Source: Symbiodinium natans | Taxonomy: Eukaryota; Sar; Dinophyceae; Suessiales; Symbiodiniaceae | DNA: 64,000 nucleotides | Assembly: GCA_905221605.1 (NCBI GenBank) | Contig: CAJNDS010001602.1 | Location: forward strand, 33,501-97,500 | Direction: 5' to 3' | Shown here: piece after piece, positions 24,001-35,459 of the stretch | Position numbering within the stretch: the stretch's first letter is position 1 | Layout of the letters: each line of letters begins with the position of its first letter | Made by a program: the position numbers and the translations under genes | The notes under the pieces: model-generated | The model's database searches: none | Told to the model about the DNA's origin: nothing | The model's input: the letters and a program-made list of their open reading frames with translations, nothing else

Positions 24001-26253
24001 ACCATACCCTATACAACGCAACACGACTCATAAGGGGTTGGGATCACTCAGAAGCGAGGCCTATATTTAGTGTCCCCGCACACCCTCATGGCGAATGAAC
24101 TGGCACTGTCCTTCGGATCCTCACATTCCGGTCTAGGACATTTGGGCTCTACTCAGCCCTTTACCTCAACCCCAAAACTCACTTGCCATTGGGTTAAACG
24201 TTTACGTCGCCAGAGGGCTCAGACAAGTTTGGCATCCAATGGGTTTTGGTGTTTAGGGCTCGCTATTGGTTCTGCATGCACCCGCTTCGGCAAGAGAAGT
24301 CATGCTCATGCTGTCTAGTCAACAGGATTCCGACATCTGAGTTTCTCTACAGCGATGCCATTCATGGAAAGCCCTAACACCACTCCAAAGCTCTGTTTGT
24401 ATACCCTTAAAACTAAAATCCGGTGAAGCGTGAGCCTTTAAAAGAACCCAACCGCAACTCTACTCCTCCCGAAGTCAAAGCCACGTGGCTCGAACGGCAC
24501 AAGCACCCCGGCAGGGTGGATCCGTGCCGTTGTTTGCGTCGCGGTTGAAAGGTCGATGAAACAGTTCAAAGCCCAACTCCTTGAAGAGCCCTGAGATCAG
24601 TTTGGGGCTTAGGATGGTTTGACCCCCAAACCCTAAACCCTAAACCCTAAACCCTAAACCCTAAACCCTAAACCCTAAACCCTAAACCCCAGAGTTATAA
24701 GGTCTACCGGTCTCGGGTGGCAAGGGCCACAGGCTTCGGGTTGAGGTGTGCAGCGCAATGTTATTTGAGCGGGAATAGGGACTATCCTCACATTTGGGTC
24801 CTTGTTCTGCCAAGCACGAAGAAATTGCCATCAGTCGCAAAAGTATGACTATGACGTAGTTTGTTTTTAGCCCTTGTTCAATTTTGAGTCTCTGGCACGC
24901 GCATGAGTTTTAGCATGAGTATATTCATATGAGGGTTCCAATCTTGATCGCTATGATCATCGTGGTCACCATCCTGAGGATCATCATCCACACCATCAGC
25001 AGGAGAGTCATGTTAAGATAGTCGAACGAAGCTCATCGTGAATGGCAAGATGACATTGTGCGGCGAAGGGTCCCAAGGCTTTGTGGTGGCTCGTGGCCAG
25101 CCATTCGCCTCCCATCTCCACGACCTGATCCATCATTGGGTGTGAGACGTACTAGGGCTATCGGGCCTAGGATTCAGGGATCTGACCTTTTGGATGCGTT
25201 TGGGAGCTTGAACCAGTTGGGGACTGAAGGGTAGGACCTCTTCTGCCGGTCAGCACAATGAGCTCCAGTGAGCTAGTGACCTGTCCAAACTCTCGGGCTT
25301 GCGGTCACAGTGGCAGCTGCCCAAACTATTTGTGATACTGTCAGGTCTGCCAGACGACTTCCAAAGCCCGAAACATGCTTGAGACGAGTGCTTATAAAGG
25401 CACACGGCATAGCATATCTGATGGAGCCAATGCTTCAGTTGATGCCCCTGTGCAATGCGCAGCCCAAGGCACGTTATCAGGACTGTGGCCAGCGATCTCC
25501 TGCAAAGAGGCCAACATTTTCGGCATCAGTTTCGTGATCCAAGGGTGCGCTGGTGTGACTTCTTCGCCGAATCAAAACACACCTCATGCCACAAACCACC
25601 CATAAAGATCTCGCGCTTACGAACTCGACAAGCACGAATGAAGCCCCCCCCCCCCCCCCGAAAGTCCCGAGAGCTATGCATTTAAAGGTTTCGGGAACCC
25701 CTGTCGGGTTGACGAGTCCTGGTTCAAGATGCGTCCCCCTACTCGCTCCCGGGCTTCAAGAACATGGAAAGAAACCCCATGCCTCGCGACGTGGCATAAG
25801 GTTGAGCAAGCAGGGCTGAAGAGCTACAGGGCTTTGGGTATAGTATATATATATATATATGCAATCTAATGTACATATATATAGATACATATATACATAG
25901 ATAGAAGCTATGGAAGCTATAGACGATAGAGTTCAGCAAACTCGTAGCATGTGTCGTTTCGCCTTTGCAGTCACTAGGGTCCCGTTTTGGGTCTGCATGA
26001 CCCTAAGACTCAGATGTTGAGTGCGTAGAGCACGGGAACTGCACTTGAGAAGCCACCCAGGACCCATCAAATCCTGCCAGCCCCTCAACCTCTGATCTGC
26101 AAAGTTTTGAGGCTGCTGGAGCAGGCTTCTCCTACATTCCGCGTAGTTGCGAGCGCCGGTGCCGGAACTCCGAAAGCCACGCCTCCGCAAGACGCGCGCG
26201 GCGGAAAGGCCACTGTAGCCTGCACCAACGATGGCCACCTCGACCTCCCCGGG
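18082..26253 (-). CDS. Flavin-containing amine oxidase family protein
   Basis: At least eleven minus-strand exons follow the family order. 26253-26171: VAIVGAGYSGLSAARVLRRR, the FAD-binding GxGxxG. 25124-about 25040: VVEMGGEWLATSHHKAL. 23032-about 22799: NPNASRWDSLSYDAYLNMVL. 22269-22196: ENFWRVRGGSQGPALRMAAQ. 21740-21661: LGAKVTAIRQREDARYDVIS. 21309-about 21190: VVLAGLTPSLITAIDFQPPL. 21022-20947: RLPVGTTMKYSMVYEKPWW. 19408-19341: KMVEVVSKNWADDEFPGD. 18808-about 18700: ARGGYNIFCPPGVLKSFWPQ. 18473-18431: LWIAGGDYSLASLG. 18166-18082: NGAIQTGEEAAMKIIEAL, then TGA. The enzyme would use FAD to oxidise amines (monoamine, polyamine or amino acid); the substrate cannot be told. The exon with the usual LEAR..GGR motif was not found. 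The acceptor at 23033 lies in a TTTAGGG-type array. Confidence 0.88.
23031..23152 (-). repeat. Telomere-type repeat at an intron end
   Basis: CCCTAAA and CCCTGAA units on the plus strand, which are TTTAGGG and TTCAGGG in the direction of transcription. The last unit supplies the acceptor GGTTTAG|GGCGAG of the amine oxidase exon that starts at 23032. Confidence 0.9.
24628..24688 (-). repeat. Telomere-type repeat inside an amine oxidase intron
   Basis: About eight perfect CCCTAAA copies on plus (TTTAGGG on the coding strand). It lies between the amine oxidase exons at 25124 and 23032. Confidence 0.95.
25835..25910. repeat. AT microsatellite
   Basis: TATATATA run followed by imperfect ATACATATATA and GATAGATAGA units. 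It lies in the first large intron of the amine oxidase gene. Confidence 0.8.
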
Positions 26254-26719
26254 CTGCTCGCTTCAAACTTTCAACGTCCTGGGTGACCTAGAACTTTGAG
26301 CTAGCCCTCCCACATCCTACATCACTGCATGCTCGGCTTGAAGGCAAGTTTTTCCTAGTTCGAGCGATTTGCGTGTTTATGAAGCATTGTGCGGTGTGGA
26401 CAGAAACGTACAGGGTTTGGTGCAGGATTTAGGGTTCCTGGCGCCGTCGTGTGAGCGCGGTCATCATGAAGAGATGCACCCTTCGCAGTGCAACGCCTGT
26501 TGTAGATCACGAACCCTGACCCCTCAACATTGCGAATCCGAGCTCTCATATTTGAAGCAGCCCAGCAATGCAGCAAGAGTCAAGAATGGTTTGGCAGGAA
26601 GGGTTCAGGCCAAAGAGGCTTCGCTGGCGTGTGATTGGGATACGTTGGGTTTCGAGTCTTAGGGTTGGGAGCCTAGCTTGGTGTCCAGCCCAAAAGCCCC
26701 AAAGACTCAACACTGATGG

Positions 26720-26930
26720 CCTCCTTTGCCCACCCCAGTATGGGGTGAATGCAGAGAACCAGCGAAAGCGCGGCGGAATGAGCAAACGGCATGGCCCAAG
26801 CAGCAACCGTGAGCTACTTTGTGTACCGGCTTGAGTTTACCGCTGAATGCAGATTTTGCCGCTGCATGCGCCCAAAATGGCTTGCTCGTGTGACGCTTGT
26901 AGCGCCGCATGAGGGTTCTGCTAAGTAGGA
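26720..26930 (-). CDS. Weak candidate exon between two genes
   Basis: The minus-strand frame contains LMRRYKRHTSKPFWAHAAAK and SAFSGKLKPVHKVAHGC. It is basic and might be a 5' exon of the amine oxidase or a 3' exon of the gene at 27054-28022. No motif, and splice sites are not certain. Confidence 0.22.
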
Positions 26931-27053
26931 CGGGGCTTGATCCATGACCTCCTCTTGTGTTCAACACTGAACCCTGTGACCCACAATCTTTACATTCAAG
27001 AAACCATGGTTGACTAGGCTTCGCAACGCAAAGATGCTTTGTCAGCGGTGCGC

Positions 27054-28022
27054 ATAAAAGGTCAAGAATTCAACCAACGGCTTGCGCTCCTGTCAATGAC
27101 ACAAACCGGTGGCTTTGCATGGCCTACGATTGTCCGGATTGCTTGAAAACTGAGACATTGATCGAAAGCGTTTCCGGCTTTCAGGTAAACTTGTGTCTAA
27201 GGAGCCATATGTAATCACACCTTATCTGACAAGCACTCAAAACCAAATCGAGCGCCCAGCTCCATGTATCTTTCCCGGAGAGTCCTTGGTCTGAATTGAT
27301 TCTCAAATTCTGCCATGATCATCTCTGAGGTCTTCAAATTCGTGCAAGCACCTGGCCCCCAGGATGCCTGCTTGAGGAGGGGCTATACAGGGCTTAAACA
27401 GGGGGCGACAGCTAACGAATGGATGCATCTGAAAACAATGAGGCCTTGGGCCACTGGGCACTTCCCATGTCCACAGTTTACATCACTGCGAACCTCGGCC
27501 CTCATTCAAACAGCCCTAGAAATCCTTAATCACGCTGTCAATCTGATATTGGGCCATCCATCTACGCCTAGAAGAGCCCGGCAAACCCTACGTAATTCCT
27601 AGTACCCGTGAAACCTGACACCGCACTCCAAAACAAAACTGAGTGTCTCGAGGTTCTCGAAGGTGGTGGCCAAAACCCGGCCCACGTGGCCCAAAGCTTT
27701 CCCTGTGCAACGGAAGCTTGCGGAATCCAAATGGCTTCAGGTCTTTAGGGACAGCCTGGCCGCGTTTTAGCTGCGGGGCGTAAAGGTTCTGGCTGTGCTG
27801 TTAAACGTAATGTGTGTGTGTGTGTGTCCGGCAGAACTTGGCTGCCAAGCCACGATGTCTGGCCAAATTCAGTGCAAACGACAAGTTTGCATCACCGAAG
27901 ACGACTGCGTCAGTGGTAGGGTCGATGATTTCGAGACCTCAGCCACGGTTGAGCCCCGGGAGCTTGTACACTCAGAAAACAATCTCATCGACCCGCCACT
28001 GAAGCATGCTCTCAACATGTTC
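27054..28022 (-). CDS. Second DUF2431/BMT5-like gene, N-terminal part
   Basis: Five exons join in frame: 28022-27974 (EHVESMLQWRVDEIVF), 27937-27833 (EIIDPTTDAVVFGDANLSFA then LNLARHRGLAAKF), 27702-27648 (KALGHVGRVLATTFENLE), 27284-27221 (TLRERYMELGARFGFECLSD) and 27089-27054 (ERKPLVEFLTFY). VVFGDANLSFALNLAR followed by GRVLATTFENLETLRERY matches the SAM-binding start of DUF2431 methyltransferases (LVVGDGNFSFS..LA then ATT/SY). The GA-AG join between 27648 and 27284 restores ENLETLRER exactly. The downstream NFPH motif was not found before the amine oxidase begins, so the gene may be truncated or diverge. The gap 27938-27973 would be a 36-base intron. Confidence 0.5.
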
Positions 28023-28349
28023 CTGGACTAGTTCCCCGGCTTGACGCCAAAACTCACAACACCAACACTCAGGGACACAACATGACAACATGACGCTTGT
28101 TACTTGATCTCTGCCCGTTCGCCATGCCAACTGAGAACCGTGCGGTAGTAGCGTCCAAGCACCTGCGCAATCCGTGACTATGGAGTTGCGGAGCGCAAAT
28201 ACTCCTCAAAAATAATAAGCTGTCTAGAAGAAGTCCCTCCAAAAGTAGTGGAACTTTGTTAGACTTTTTCAACCTCAAGCAGCCCTTAAAATGCAAAACA
28301 AATGGGCAAAACGCACGGCAAGGCCTTGGATCCGGATTGGAAGTTCGGT

Positions 28350-28490
28350 GCAGCCCCGACGCTGAGCCCTGCAGGACAAAGCAACGACCACTATCATGAT
28401 CCATCTAGCAATGCTGAACAGCTGACGCACCACTGGACATTCGAAGTGGTAGTCAGCCAGCAGTCCGTCGTTGCAAACTCTAAATACCAT
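28350..28490 (-). CDS. Candidate exon, unknown
   Basis: The minus-strand frame reads VCNDGLLADYHFECPVVRQL, then FSIARWIMI. Protein-like, possibly part of the gene at 27054-28022 or 28761-28926. Boundaries are not fixed. Confidence 0.35.
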
Positions 28491-28760
28491 CGGGCTGGCT
28501 GTCATCCTAAACCCCCCAAAATCCCCGCTAAACCCTTTACACCCTTCAAACCCTTAAGCCCCAACATGACTGGAAGAGGCCTCGCAATGCCGGTCGAGGC
28601 TTTGCCTCCTCCATCACTTGCTCGAGCCTGGGCTGGGGGACCTTTTTATGTCCCGCCCTGCCCCCCCCCCGCCGCTCTCGGGTTTTGGGTTCCCCCCCAT
28701 CGTCCCCGTGTTCCGGGTGGCCAGCAATTGTGAAGATTGGAGCCCACTGAACCATCGGAC

Positions 28761-28926
28761 CATGGAACCCGCCAAATTCAAACTCAGCTTGGAACGGCCG
28801 CGTTCCGTCGAAATGCTTCATCACATAGCGCACGTCCTCCCAGGTCAAGGAAACTCGCATGTTCTGGCAGTCACAAGGGCCGAAAACGCCGCCGTCCTTG
28901 TGGCACAGAAGACGTAGTCTGACCTC
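28761..28926 (-). CDS. Exon of an unknown gene
   Basis: Acceptor GGCAG|G, then LRLLCHKDGGVFGPCDCQNM, RVSLTWEDVRYVMKHFDGTR and PFQAEFEFGGFHG. At 166 nt it is one of the clearest coding exons in the window. It probably precedes the methyltransferase-like exons at 28022 in one gene. No domain was recognised. Confidence 0.5.
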
Positions 28927-29230
28927 CTGCCTGGATGCAATTCAATGTAAACACAGGCATGCGTAGTGACATTCTCCTTGGGAGCCTTGTTTGCGAGGGA
29001 TCGTTGCGGCTAGATGACACCACTCCAAATACAGCTCTATGGTACGAGCACAAGCCCTACAAGCGCGAACAATCTGGATCTGCTGCGAAGTACAGATCAT
29101 GTCAGCTCAGGAACGTCCCGTCCAGGTTCCAATGAGCGCGGAATGCCTGAATCGGATCCAGGGATCCGCCACCTCAGTGCACTGGGGCATTGTAACCATC
29201 CCACACAACTCGACAACCTAAACATCTGAG

Positions 29231-29560
29231 TCACTTATCTTCAGCAGCAAATATACGGAGGGGAAGTTCCAGATTTCTAGCTGCTAGCTGACCAAGCAAC
29301 TTTGGCCCATCATCTCGCGCATCTGGCCAGGTAAGTGCTGGGTCAAATACGGCTTCGGGTTGCGACTGTCTTGACTCCGACAAGCCAGTCGAGATCTCAT
29401 CGGGTGCAGGACTGGCTTGGGGACTATGGGCAGAGTTGGGAAATACATAGTGAAGTGATGCTTCTGCTGGCTGCGTGGCTCTGAACTTTAATTTCCTGGG
29501 CTTGAACCTCATTTTTACAAGGTCCTTCTGCACCAGAGCAACGCCAGTCAGCAATCTCAC
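29231..29560 (-). CDS. Candidate terminal exon of an unknown gene
   Basis: An open minus-strand frame of 109 codons ends in TGA. It starts with a basic part (MRFKPRKLKFRATQ) and passes into a Ser/Pro-rich part, then LLGQLAARNLELPLRIFAAE. Composition is consistent with a disordered C-terminus. It would end the exon string at 33827-29609. Confidence 0.4.
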   Translation of the reverse strand: MRLLTGVALVQKDLVKMRFKPRKLKFRATQPAEASLHYVFPNSAHSPQASPAPDEISTGLSESRQSQPEAVFDPALTWPDARDDGPKLLGQLAARNLELPLRIFAAEDK

Positions 29561-29608
29561 AAATAGCTTGCCCGAACAGGCCTGCGCAATATGGACGGCA
29601 GACAGTTC

Positions 29609-32600
29609 CTGTCAGCGAAAGGGCTTTTCACGGGCACGTTGAGCTTCTTCTCAGCAACTTGCTCGGGTAGAGATTTCTGGCCACCCACAAACCCGGGAGA
29701 GCACCTAGCCGATACGAAGGAGAAGCTCCAAGCATCATGTCAAGCAAATAACTGAATCGTCCACCCCCGGTTGATTTTGCAAGCTGCCTTGGCAGCAGTA
29801 AGAAACTGAACTCTTGCATCCATACTCTGTGTTTTTGTTTTGTTTTTGTTCTGCCGTCTTTGGGCAGCCGGGATAGCATCGAAGCCAGGCTTCCTAAAAG
29901 AACTCTGACCTTCAAGCCCGGGCCGACTGGGCCACAAAGGAACACATAGTGGTTTCACAGGTATCATATAGGTATCATATAGGTATCATATGGGTATCAT
30001 ATAGGTATCATATAGGTATCATAGGTCTCAAAAGCTCTTTCCCCAATTTAAGCCGAGCATCAGCTGGACCTCGCCATTCGTTCGTGGTGTCTGGGTAGTA
30101 CCTTGCAACCAAGGCTGAATCTGGGCGGCTGGTGCACAAAGCTGCCAGACTGAACGAGGACCCACGAGGAACAGCCATGATCCCAACAGACCAAGCATGC
30201 GAGATTCTGCCTGACATTGCTTAAGCCGAATCTAAGCCGTGCTCAACTGGTGCTGCAAGGCTTATCTCCGAAACCCACAAAAACTGCAACTTTAAGAATT
30301 CGTTTTTCCCTCAACAAATCGGCGTCCCACCCCGAGTTCTCGAGCTCTTTGAGCTCGAAAGCGTTGAGCCCTTCCAGCACGTGCCGGACCACAGTCTGCA
30401 GTGGCAGCAAGGGCGAAGAAGTGAGTGTGCGTGGCCAGCTACATCTCGGTTTTGGGATGTTTGCAGTTTCGGGTTGCATTCTTGTAATTGTCTGGCATTT
30501 CTCGTCTATACGGGTTGCATGCTGTCTGTGTATGGTGGATGATGTAGGTGTTGCATGGAACTGCAGGTTGCGAGTGCTTGCCTGGATTTGCCTCGAAGAT
30601 GTTCTGCGCCAGGGCGCTTGCATGCTAAGATATGCTAAGGTGCTTCCGCGCAACAGCTCTTGACAAGGAAGCCAGGCTTACATCCCACATCCTCTGCATT
30701 GTTGGGTTGACGGTTTGGTGTGGGTTTCTAAGTGGTTAGGGTTTGGGTTCACAACATCTGGTTGCATGGACACAGCAGCCTCATGCGACTATGGCTTCGG
30801 ATCTGGGGAAGACACACGTCGCTCATTACCACAAGTTCCTAGTGCCCTAGTGCCATGGACGCCCAGCTCCAAGCCCCTTGCGATGACTCAACCTGACCGC
30901 TCTGTGAACCATCGTGCCTCCCCCTGCAGGCCCCATTTTCCTTAGAGCAGATGGGGGCTTGAGTTTTGACGGAGCTTTCAGCACAAGTGCATGCCAAGCG
31001 GCGAAGGATTCGGTCGATGCGAGCGGTCTGCCAGGAAGCCGGAAGGACACAGCAACGGGATGAAAGCGCGGCACCACAAACCCATGAACACGCGACATCT
31101 TCCAGGGCACCCCAACAACACAAGATGACGAATCCCAAAACTTCTTGACATGAAGAGCACAACGCATACATAGCCTCTTGGCATGCACCTCGTAACTCTA
31201 GAATGCGCCCGCTTCCCCCAAAACTTGCACAACCCTCAAACTCGAAAGCCTCAAGCCAAAACACCCCCCCCCCCCAAAAAAAAAAAAAAAATGTCAAGAT
31301 CCCCAAGAGGTCCCGGCCAAAACCCCCAAACCCTCAGCCTGCCTCATCGGGACCGACGTTCTGCTCCTCGAAGCGTGCGCGCTTGGTGGGCTGTTGCTGG
31401 AGGTTGGCCTGGCCAAAAATTGGGAAGAAGGGAGGAAGAGAGGGAAGGAGAGCATAGAAGAGAGCCCCCCAGAGCACTCTCTGATCTTCTTCTTCTTCTT
31501 CTTCTTCTTCTTCTTCTTCTTCTTCTTCTTCGGGGCTTGAAGGACGCTGACGCAGAGTGCCCTCTCTCTCTCTAAATACATATATACAAAAGCTCTGCTC
31601 ATTGTGTGCTCAAGAGTCTCTGGTGTGTAGGGTAGCGATGGTGTGCTAGGACAGGAGGGACACTAGATGCCAAAGCAACTGCAGTTTCTGCGGGCATGGC
31701 ACCCACACCCCACCGACCACAGGCATATGAAGCAAGCCCCAACCCTGAATCAGCCCCCGACCCCGAAGCACCTCCCCCAGGTCCCTAAGTCAACTCCCCA
31801 GCCCCACTCAACCTCCGAATCTGGAGCACGGGGTGATGCTTGGCCTTCAGATCGTCTGAAAGCAGGCGCTTCAGTCTGAAGGAGGCCTCCACCGCTCCCT
31901 GAAGCAGGGCTTTGGGTTTTTTGACTGGCTCCTTTGCTTGTGTATATATACATGTACAGTCAAGTCCCTTTCTAGGCGGTTGTGTGAGTCTAGGAGTCCA
32001 GACCCTAAAGCCTAAACCCTAAACCCTATACCCTGGGCGTTCGCATGTGTCTTGCCTTGGCCGCAGGTTCGAGGCGGACAACTTGGACTCATGCAGGTTT
32101 CAGGCGGGAGCAGCCATCTTCTGCAGCACTAAAAAAAGTCAGGCCTCATAGGGCCTATAGGGTTTAGGGCTACAAATCCAACGCCATCAACTGCTGTTCT
32201 GGAAGCCCAGACAAGCACGAAAACGGGTAGGCGGCGTGGCCTGGAGATGGTCTGCCACGTCGCCACTGTCATCCTCATCCGTGGCTTCCTGAACCCACAT
32301 GTTTTACAGGCGTGACAGGCATGGACCTCCTGCAGCAACACGTGCCTCAAAGTGGGTTCACTTTATCTTTGTGGGGACCTGGTGAGGGGGCCTGGGTAAG
32401 TCGACAATCAACTGCCTCTATGTGCTCGCACGATGCAACGATGCCGCAAGAAGTCCTGGGTTGCCTGAACTCTACAATAATTGGTATGTTCAAGATGCCT
32501 CTACGCATGTGCATGCTGGTGGGTTTTCCACAAGCCCATGGGAGTACCTGCTTGATCAAGCGCCTTGCGCAACCCAGCCAGGTGTTGACACAGAACAGGC

Positions 32601-33194
32601 TAACATGATGACAGGGCTGCTTCTTAAACAAAATCAAGGCAGCCAATCACAACTCACAACGTGTCGGTCCTTTGGCTTCTCCTGCGCTGCCATCTGCACT
32701 TATTACAGGATCCGGTCTGAGGGTGTCACTAGGTGATGCTTGCTCTCGGAGGGTAGCTTTTGATCACCGTGGCTTCGGACCCATGGACAACTACGTTGCA
32801 TTCTACAAGTGGCATGTATAATGCGACTCATACTTGGCTCAGATCCACAAATGGCTGGATGCCTGTCACCGACACGTTCAAGGTATAGAACTCATGGTCT
32901 CCCGTCCTTCGTAAAAAAGATCTTGCTTTCGAATTCAAGGTGCTTTACAAGCTTAAAGTTGGCGGTAGAAGACGATTTGCTTTCAATTTGTATGCGTGTG
33001 TCACATTGGCAAGGCAAGGAACCCGGACAATTAAAACGAAAATAAGACCCAATTATCGCGTTCCTGTTTGAATCCTTTTCACGTTGTATCTCGCAGGCAG
33101 TTGTGTCTTTTGGTTTGCGTTGTATGGCATATAGCTTGCACCAAATTTGCCTGCCAAAAACCTTGGCTCTTGCTCCATACAAGTGCAGGAGAGC

Positions 33195-33228
<34 letters not shown>

Positions 33229-33827
33229 TAAAGAGAGTCATGGACAGCGAGGGCGAGAGAGACAGAAAACAAAAGACACATAGAGAGAGCGAAAGAAGAG
33301 AATTAAAGAACCTCACAAACCCTTGTAAGCCTAAGCCCTTTGTTTTTTGCATCCTAAGCCTAAGCCCTCAAAGCCTGAACCCCTTCTAGTCATCTCGGCA
33401 TCCATTTAGTTTCGGGGCGGCGGGCGGCAGGATTTTTAAATAATCTTAGAGGTTTTTGCAACAACGTGGCAGTCAGAAGAGTAGACTACTGCTCGTATTT
33501 GAAACTTCGGGCGACGGTTTGCAGGTAGATGGGACGTCAAAGTAGGAACCTGTGACTGCGACTGCTTGGATTCCTGGATGCTCCCGACTCTGCCTGGTCC
33601 TCACAAGACCATGGCTCGGAGACCAGCTCCGAAGCTGTGCTTGATTGTGCTTGCATCCCTCAAACCGAGCACGTCGAGATGTGCGCACAGTGACCACACA
33701 AGACAAGTGGATCTCGCCGGCAACTGCAAGGATTCATGCAAGGATTCATGGGCCCTAGAACCTGGAGTGCCGAACTGCTGTGGCAGAAGCTGCGCAACGT
33801 CGCACATGCGTTTCGACGCAGTCCGCT
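29609..33827 (-). CDS. String of exons from one or more unknown genes
   Basis: Well-bounded minus-strand exons: 33827-33762 (ERTASKRMCDVAQLLPQQFG), about 32600-32548 (QHLAGLRKALDQA), 32288-about 32195 (EATDEDDSGDVADHLQATPP), 31875-31813 (LKRLLSDDLKAKHHPVLQIR), 31408-31339 (ANLQQQPTKRARFEEQNVGP, donor GC; KRAR could be a nuclear signal), 30395-30309 (TVVRHVLEGLNAFELKELEN, donor GA), about 30190-30040 (CTSRPDSALVARYYPDTTNE) and 29676-29609 (KSLPEQVAEKKLNVPVKSPF, donor GA). A frame at 33538-33473 ends in a stop (GSYFDVPSTCKPSPEVS), so a gene boundary may lie there. No family was recognised, and I infer one or two genes only from direction and spacing. Confidence 0.4.
29957..30024. repeat. 11-base tandem repeat GGTATCATATA
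   Basis: Six copies of GGTATCATATA, one with a G for A, immediately follow (in transcription order) the exon at about 30190-30040. The last exon bases CCTATGATACC are themselves a unit, so the array may have grown from the exon-intron border. Confidence 0.92.
31264..31292. repeat. Poly(C)-poly(A) run
   Basis: A run of C followed directly by about 15 A on the plus strand. The same C-then-A arrangement recurs at 49503-49530. Confidence 0.9.
31483..31575. repeat. CTT microsatellite with GGGCTTGA and CT tail
   Basis: About 15 CTT units are followed by CGGGGCTTGAAGG and, 20 bases on, by a CT run. The same order of parts occurs at 45020-45095 and, shorter, at 44400-44440. Confidence 0.85.
33190..33235. 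repeat. GA microsatellite
   Basis: GAGAGAGA run of about 30 bases on plus, which is a CT tract on the coding strand. 33862-35370 otherwise holds no minus-strand exon I could support. Confidence 0.85.
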
Positions 33828-34229
33828 CTGCAAGCAAAGATCAAACTTACTTTACTCAGTAAAATTGCAAGAAAATGGCGTAAACCCGTAACTTTATAAA
33901 CAACTCTTATCAATCAACCCTATGTCCCGATGGAAACCTCCCAAGAGCTGTATCAACCCGAAAGTTGAGCCGTACAGGCCCTAAAGCCAAAAGCCTGTTC
34001 GGAACTCGCTGTCACGACCGGCCACTTGAAACACACACTGATTTCATGTTGGCACGGAAGGTGACATCAAGATTTCTTGGATTCTGGCTCCTACTGGGGA
34101 GTGGGGGGGGGGTCCTTCTGGCATCTTGACCACGCTCCAACGCAACAGACCGAGCAACCCCCTACACATATGGTCTCTGCGAACTGACACAGGCTCTAGG
34201 GCTCAGGGTTTGGGTGTTTAGGGTTCGCC

Positions 34230-34565
34230 ATGCTTCCGGACAGTGCAGGAGCCCACGCCTTGGTAGGTATTCGGTGTCTTTTACCTGCAGAGCCTACAGT
34301 AGAAGACTCCTTACAGGATGGCACAAGAGTGGTGGAGTGCCTTCAAGAGCAGATGGAGACCTTGGGCCCGGAATCCACAAAGATTGCAGAAGCTTGGAAA
34401 CCGACCAAGCCAGAGGAAAACCAATTATACTTCGGCCGCGGGCTTGCAGCCCGCATCCCTACTTTCAGGATTCATAGTTTCGCGAGAAATTCAAATCCCA
34501 TCGAACAAGAACCATCACGAAAGAAAAGCTCAAAATACAAGCTTGCTGGCTCATCGAAGCCCTAG
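34230..34565 (+). CDS. Plus-strand open frame, doubtful
   Basis: A 111-codon frame from ATG to TAG contains PTVEDSLQDGTRVVECLQEQ and ESTKIAEAWKPTKPEENQLY, which look protein-like. The opposite strand offers no convincing exon here. It would be a rare plus-strand gene in an otherwise minus-strand array; it may be a chance frame. Confidence 0.25.
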   Translation: MLPDSAGAHALVGIRCLLPAEPTVEDSLQDGTRVVECLQEQMETLGPESTKIAEAWKPTKPEENQLYFGRGLAARIPTFRIHSFARNSNPIEQEPSRKKSSKYKLAGSSKP

Positions 34566-35370
34566 AAGGTACAGAACATGCCAACCCGCACACTGCACAC
34601 TTAACGCGTGGCAGCACACTTGTTTTTCATTCTGTGCTGGGCAGCACGATCCTCACGCTTTCCATGATCACCTAGGCCACCCGGTCATCGGGAGGATTAC
34701 AGCCCTTCTTAAGTTTCAGGATTTTTGGACTCTTATATCAAGGGGCCTTCCCAGTCAAAGGCCCTAACCTTCAGGCATCCGATTGAGCGACCCCGCCCTC
34801 AACCCCCAAACCAGCACAAAGTCTCTCTATAGCAAACCCAAAATCGCTACAAGTCACAAGCGAGTCCACAATGGCCGCACTCCACACGGCAAGGAACAAG
34901 ATTCTTACGGTCTTACAGATCCTCTTGAACCCAGACTCCTGAAGTCAGCTGGGAAGGGCCTGTCTTACGGATCCTAAACCCTAAACCCTAAACCCCTTAA
35001 GTGTGATCACTGAACAAGCTCGAGCTTCCAAGACTTGTGTACCTTGAGCCTTTCACGGTCCCAAATTCCCGTTTTAAGAGTGCAGAGCTATTTGGGTTTG
35101 GCGCTGCGAGTGGCTACGGGCCCTGAGATGCTTTACTTCTGAACATGTGTTGGGGGGGGGGGCATCGTATACATCCTACCGCAGTCTCAACAGGTCTTTA
35201 CACAACTTACATGAACTCAAGCATCCCGTAACCGGCTGACGCCGACTGTATGCCGTACCGCATATCATCTTCAATCATGAACAGAAGCTGAACACATTGA
35301 AATGTGAGCATTCAGTGTAATCATTCAGTTGTGTAAATACATCAAAGCCCCACAAGCCTCAAATCCTGAC

Positions 35371-35459
35371 CGTATCCCCTTGAGGGGGCCGCCACCCGCC
35401 ACCAGCTCCTCCGCCTCCGCCGAAGCCGCCGCCACCGAAGCCGCCTCCTCCTCCGTGAC
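35371..35459 (-). CDS. Glycine-rich or Ala/Glu-rich exon, frame ambiguous
   Basis: Between acceptor CCCAG|G and donor ACG|GTCAGG two frames are open: a glycine-rich one (GHGGGGGFGGGGFGGGGGAG, ending in WRPPQGDT) and an acidic one (VTEEEAASVAAASAEAEEL). The first would be typical of RNA-binding or single-strand-binding protein tails. Only a neighbouring exon would settle the frame. From 35530 to 36440 I see nothing convincing apart from a poly(C) run at 36305. Confidence 0.35.

Noticed and set aside
27938-27973. TGA recoded as tryptophan or selenocysteine
   Set aside because: TGG is used for Trp and TGA ends other genes in the window; a short intron explains the gap more simply.
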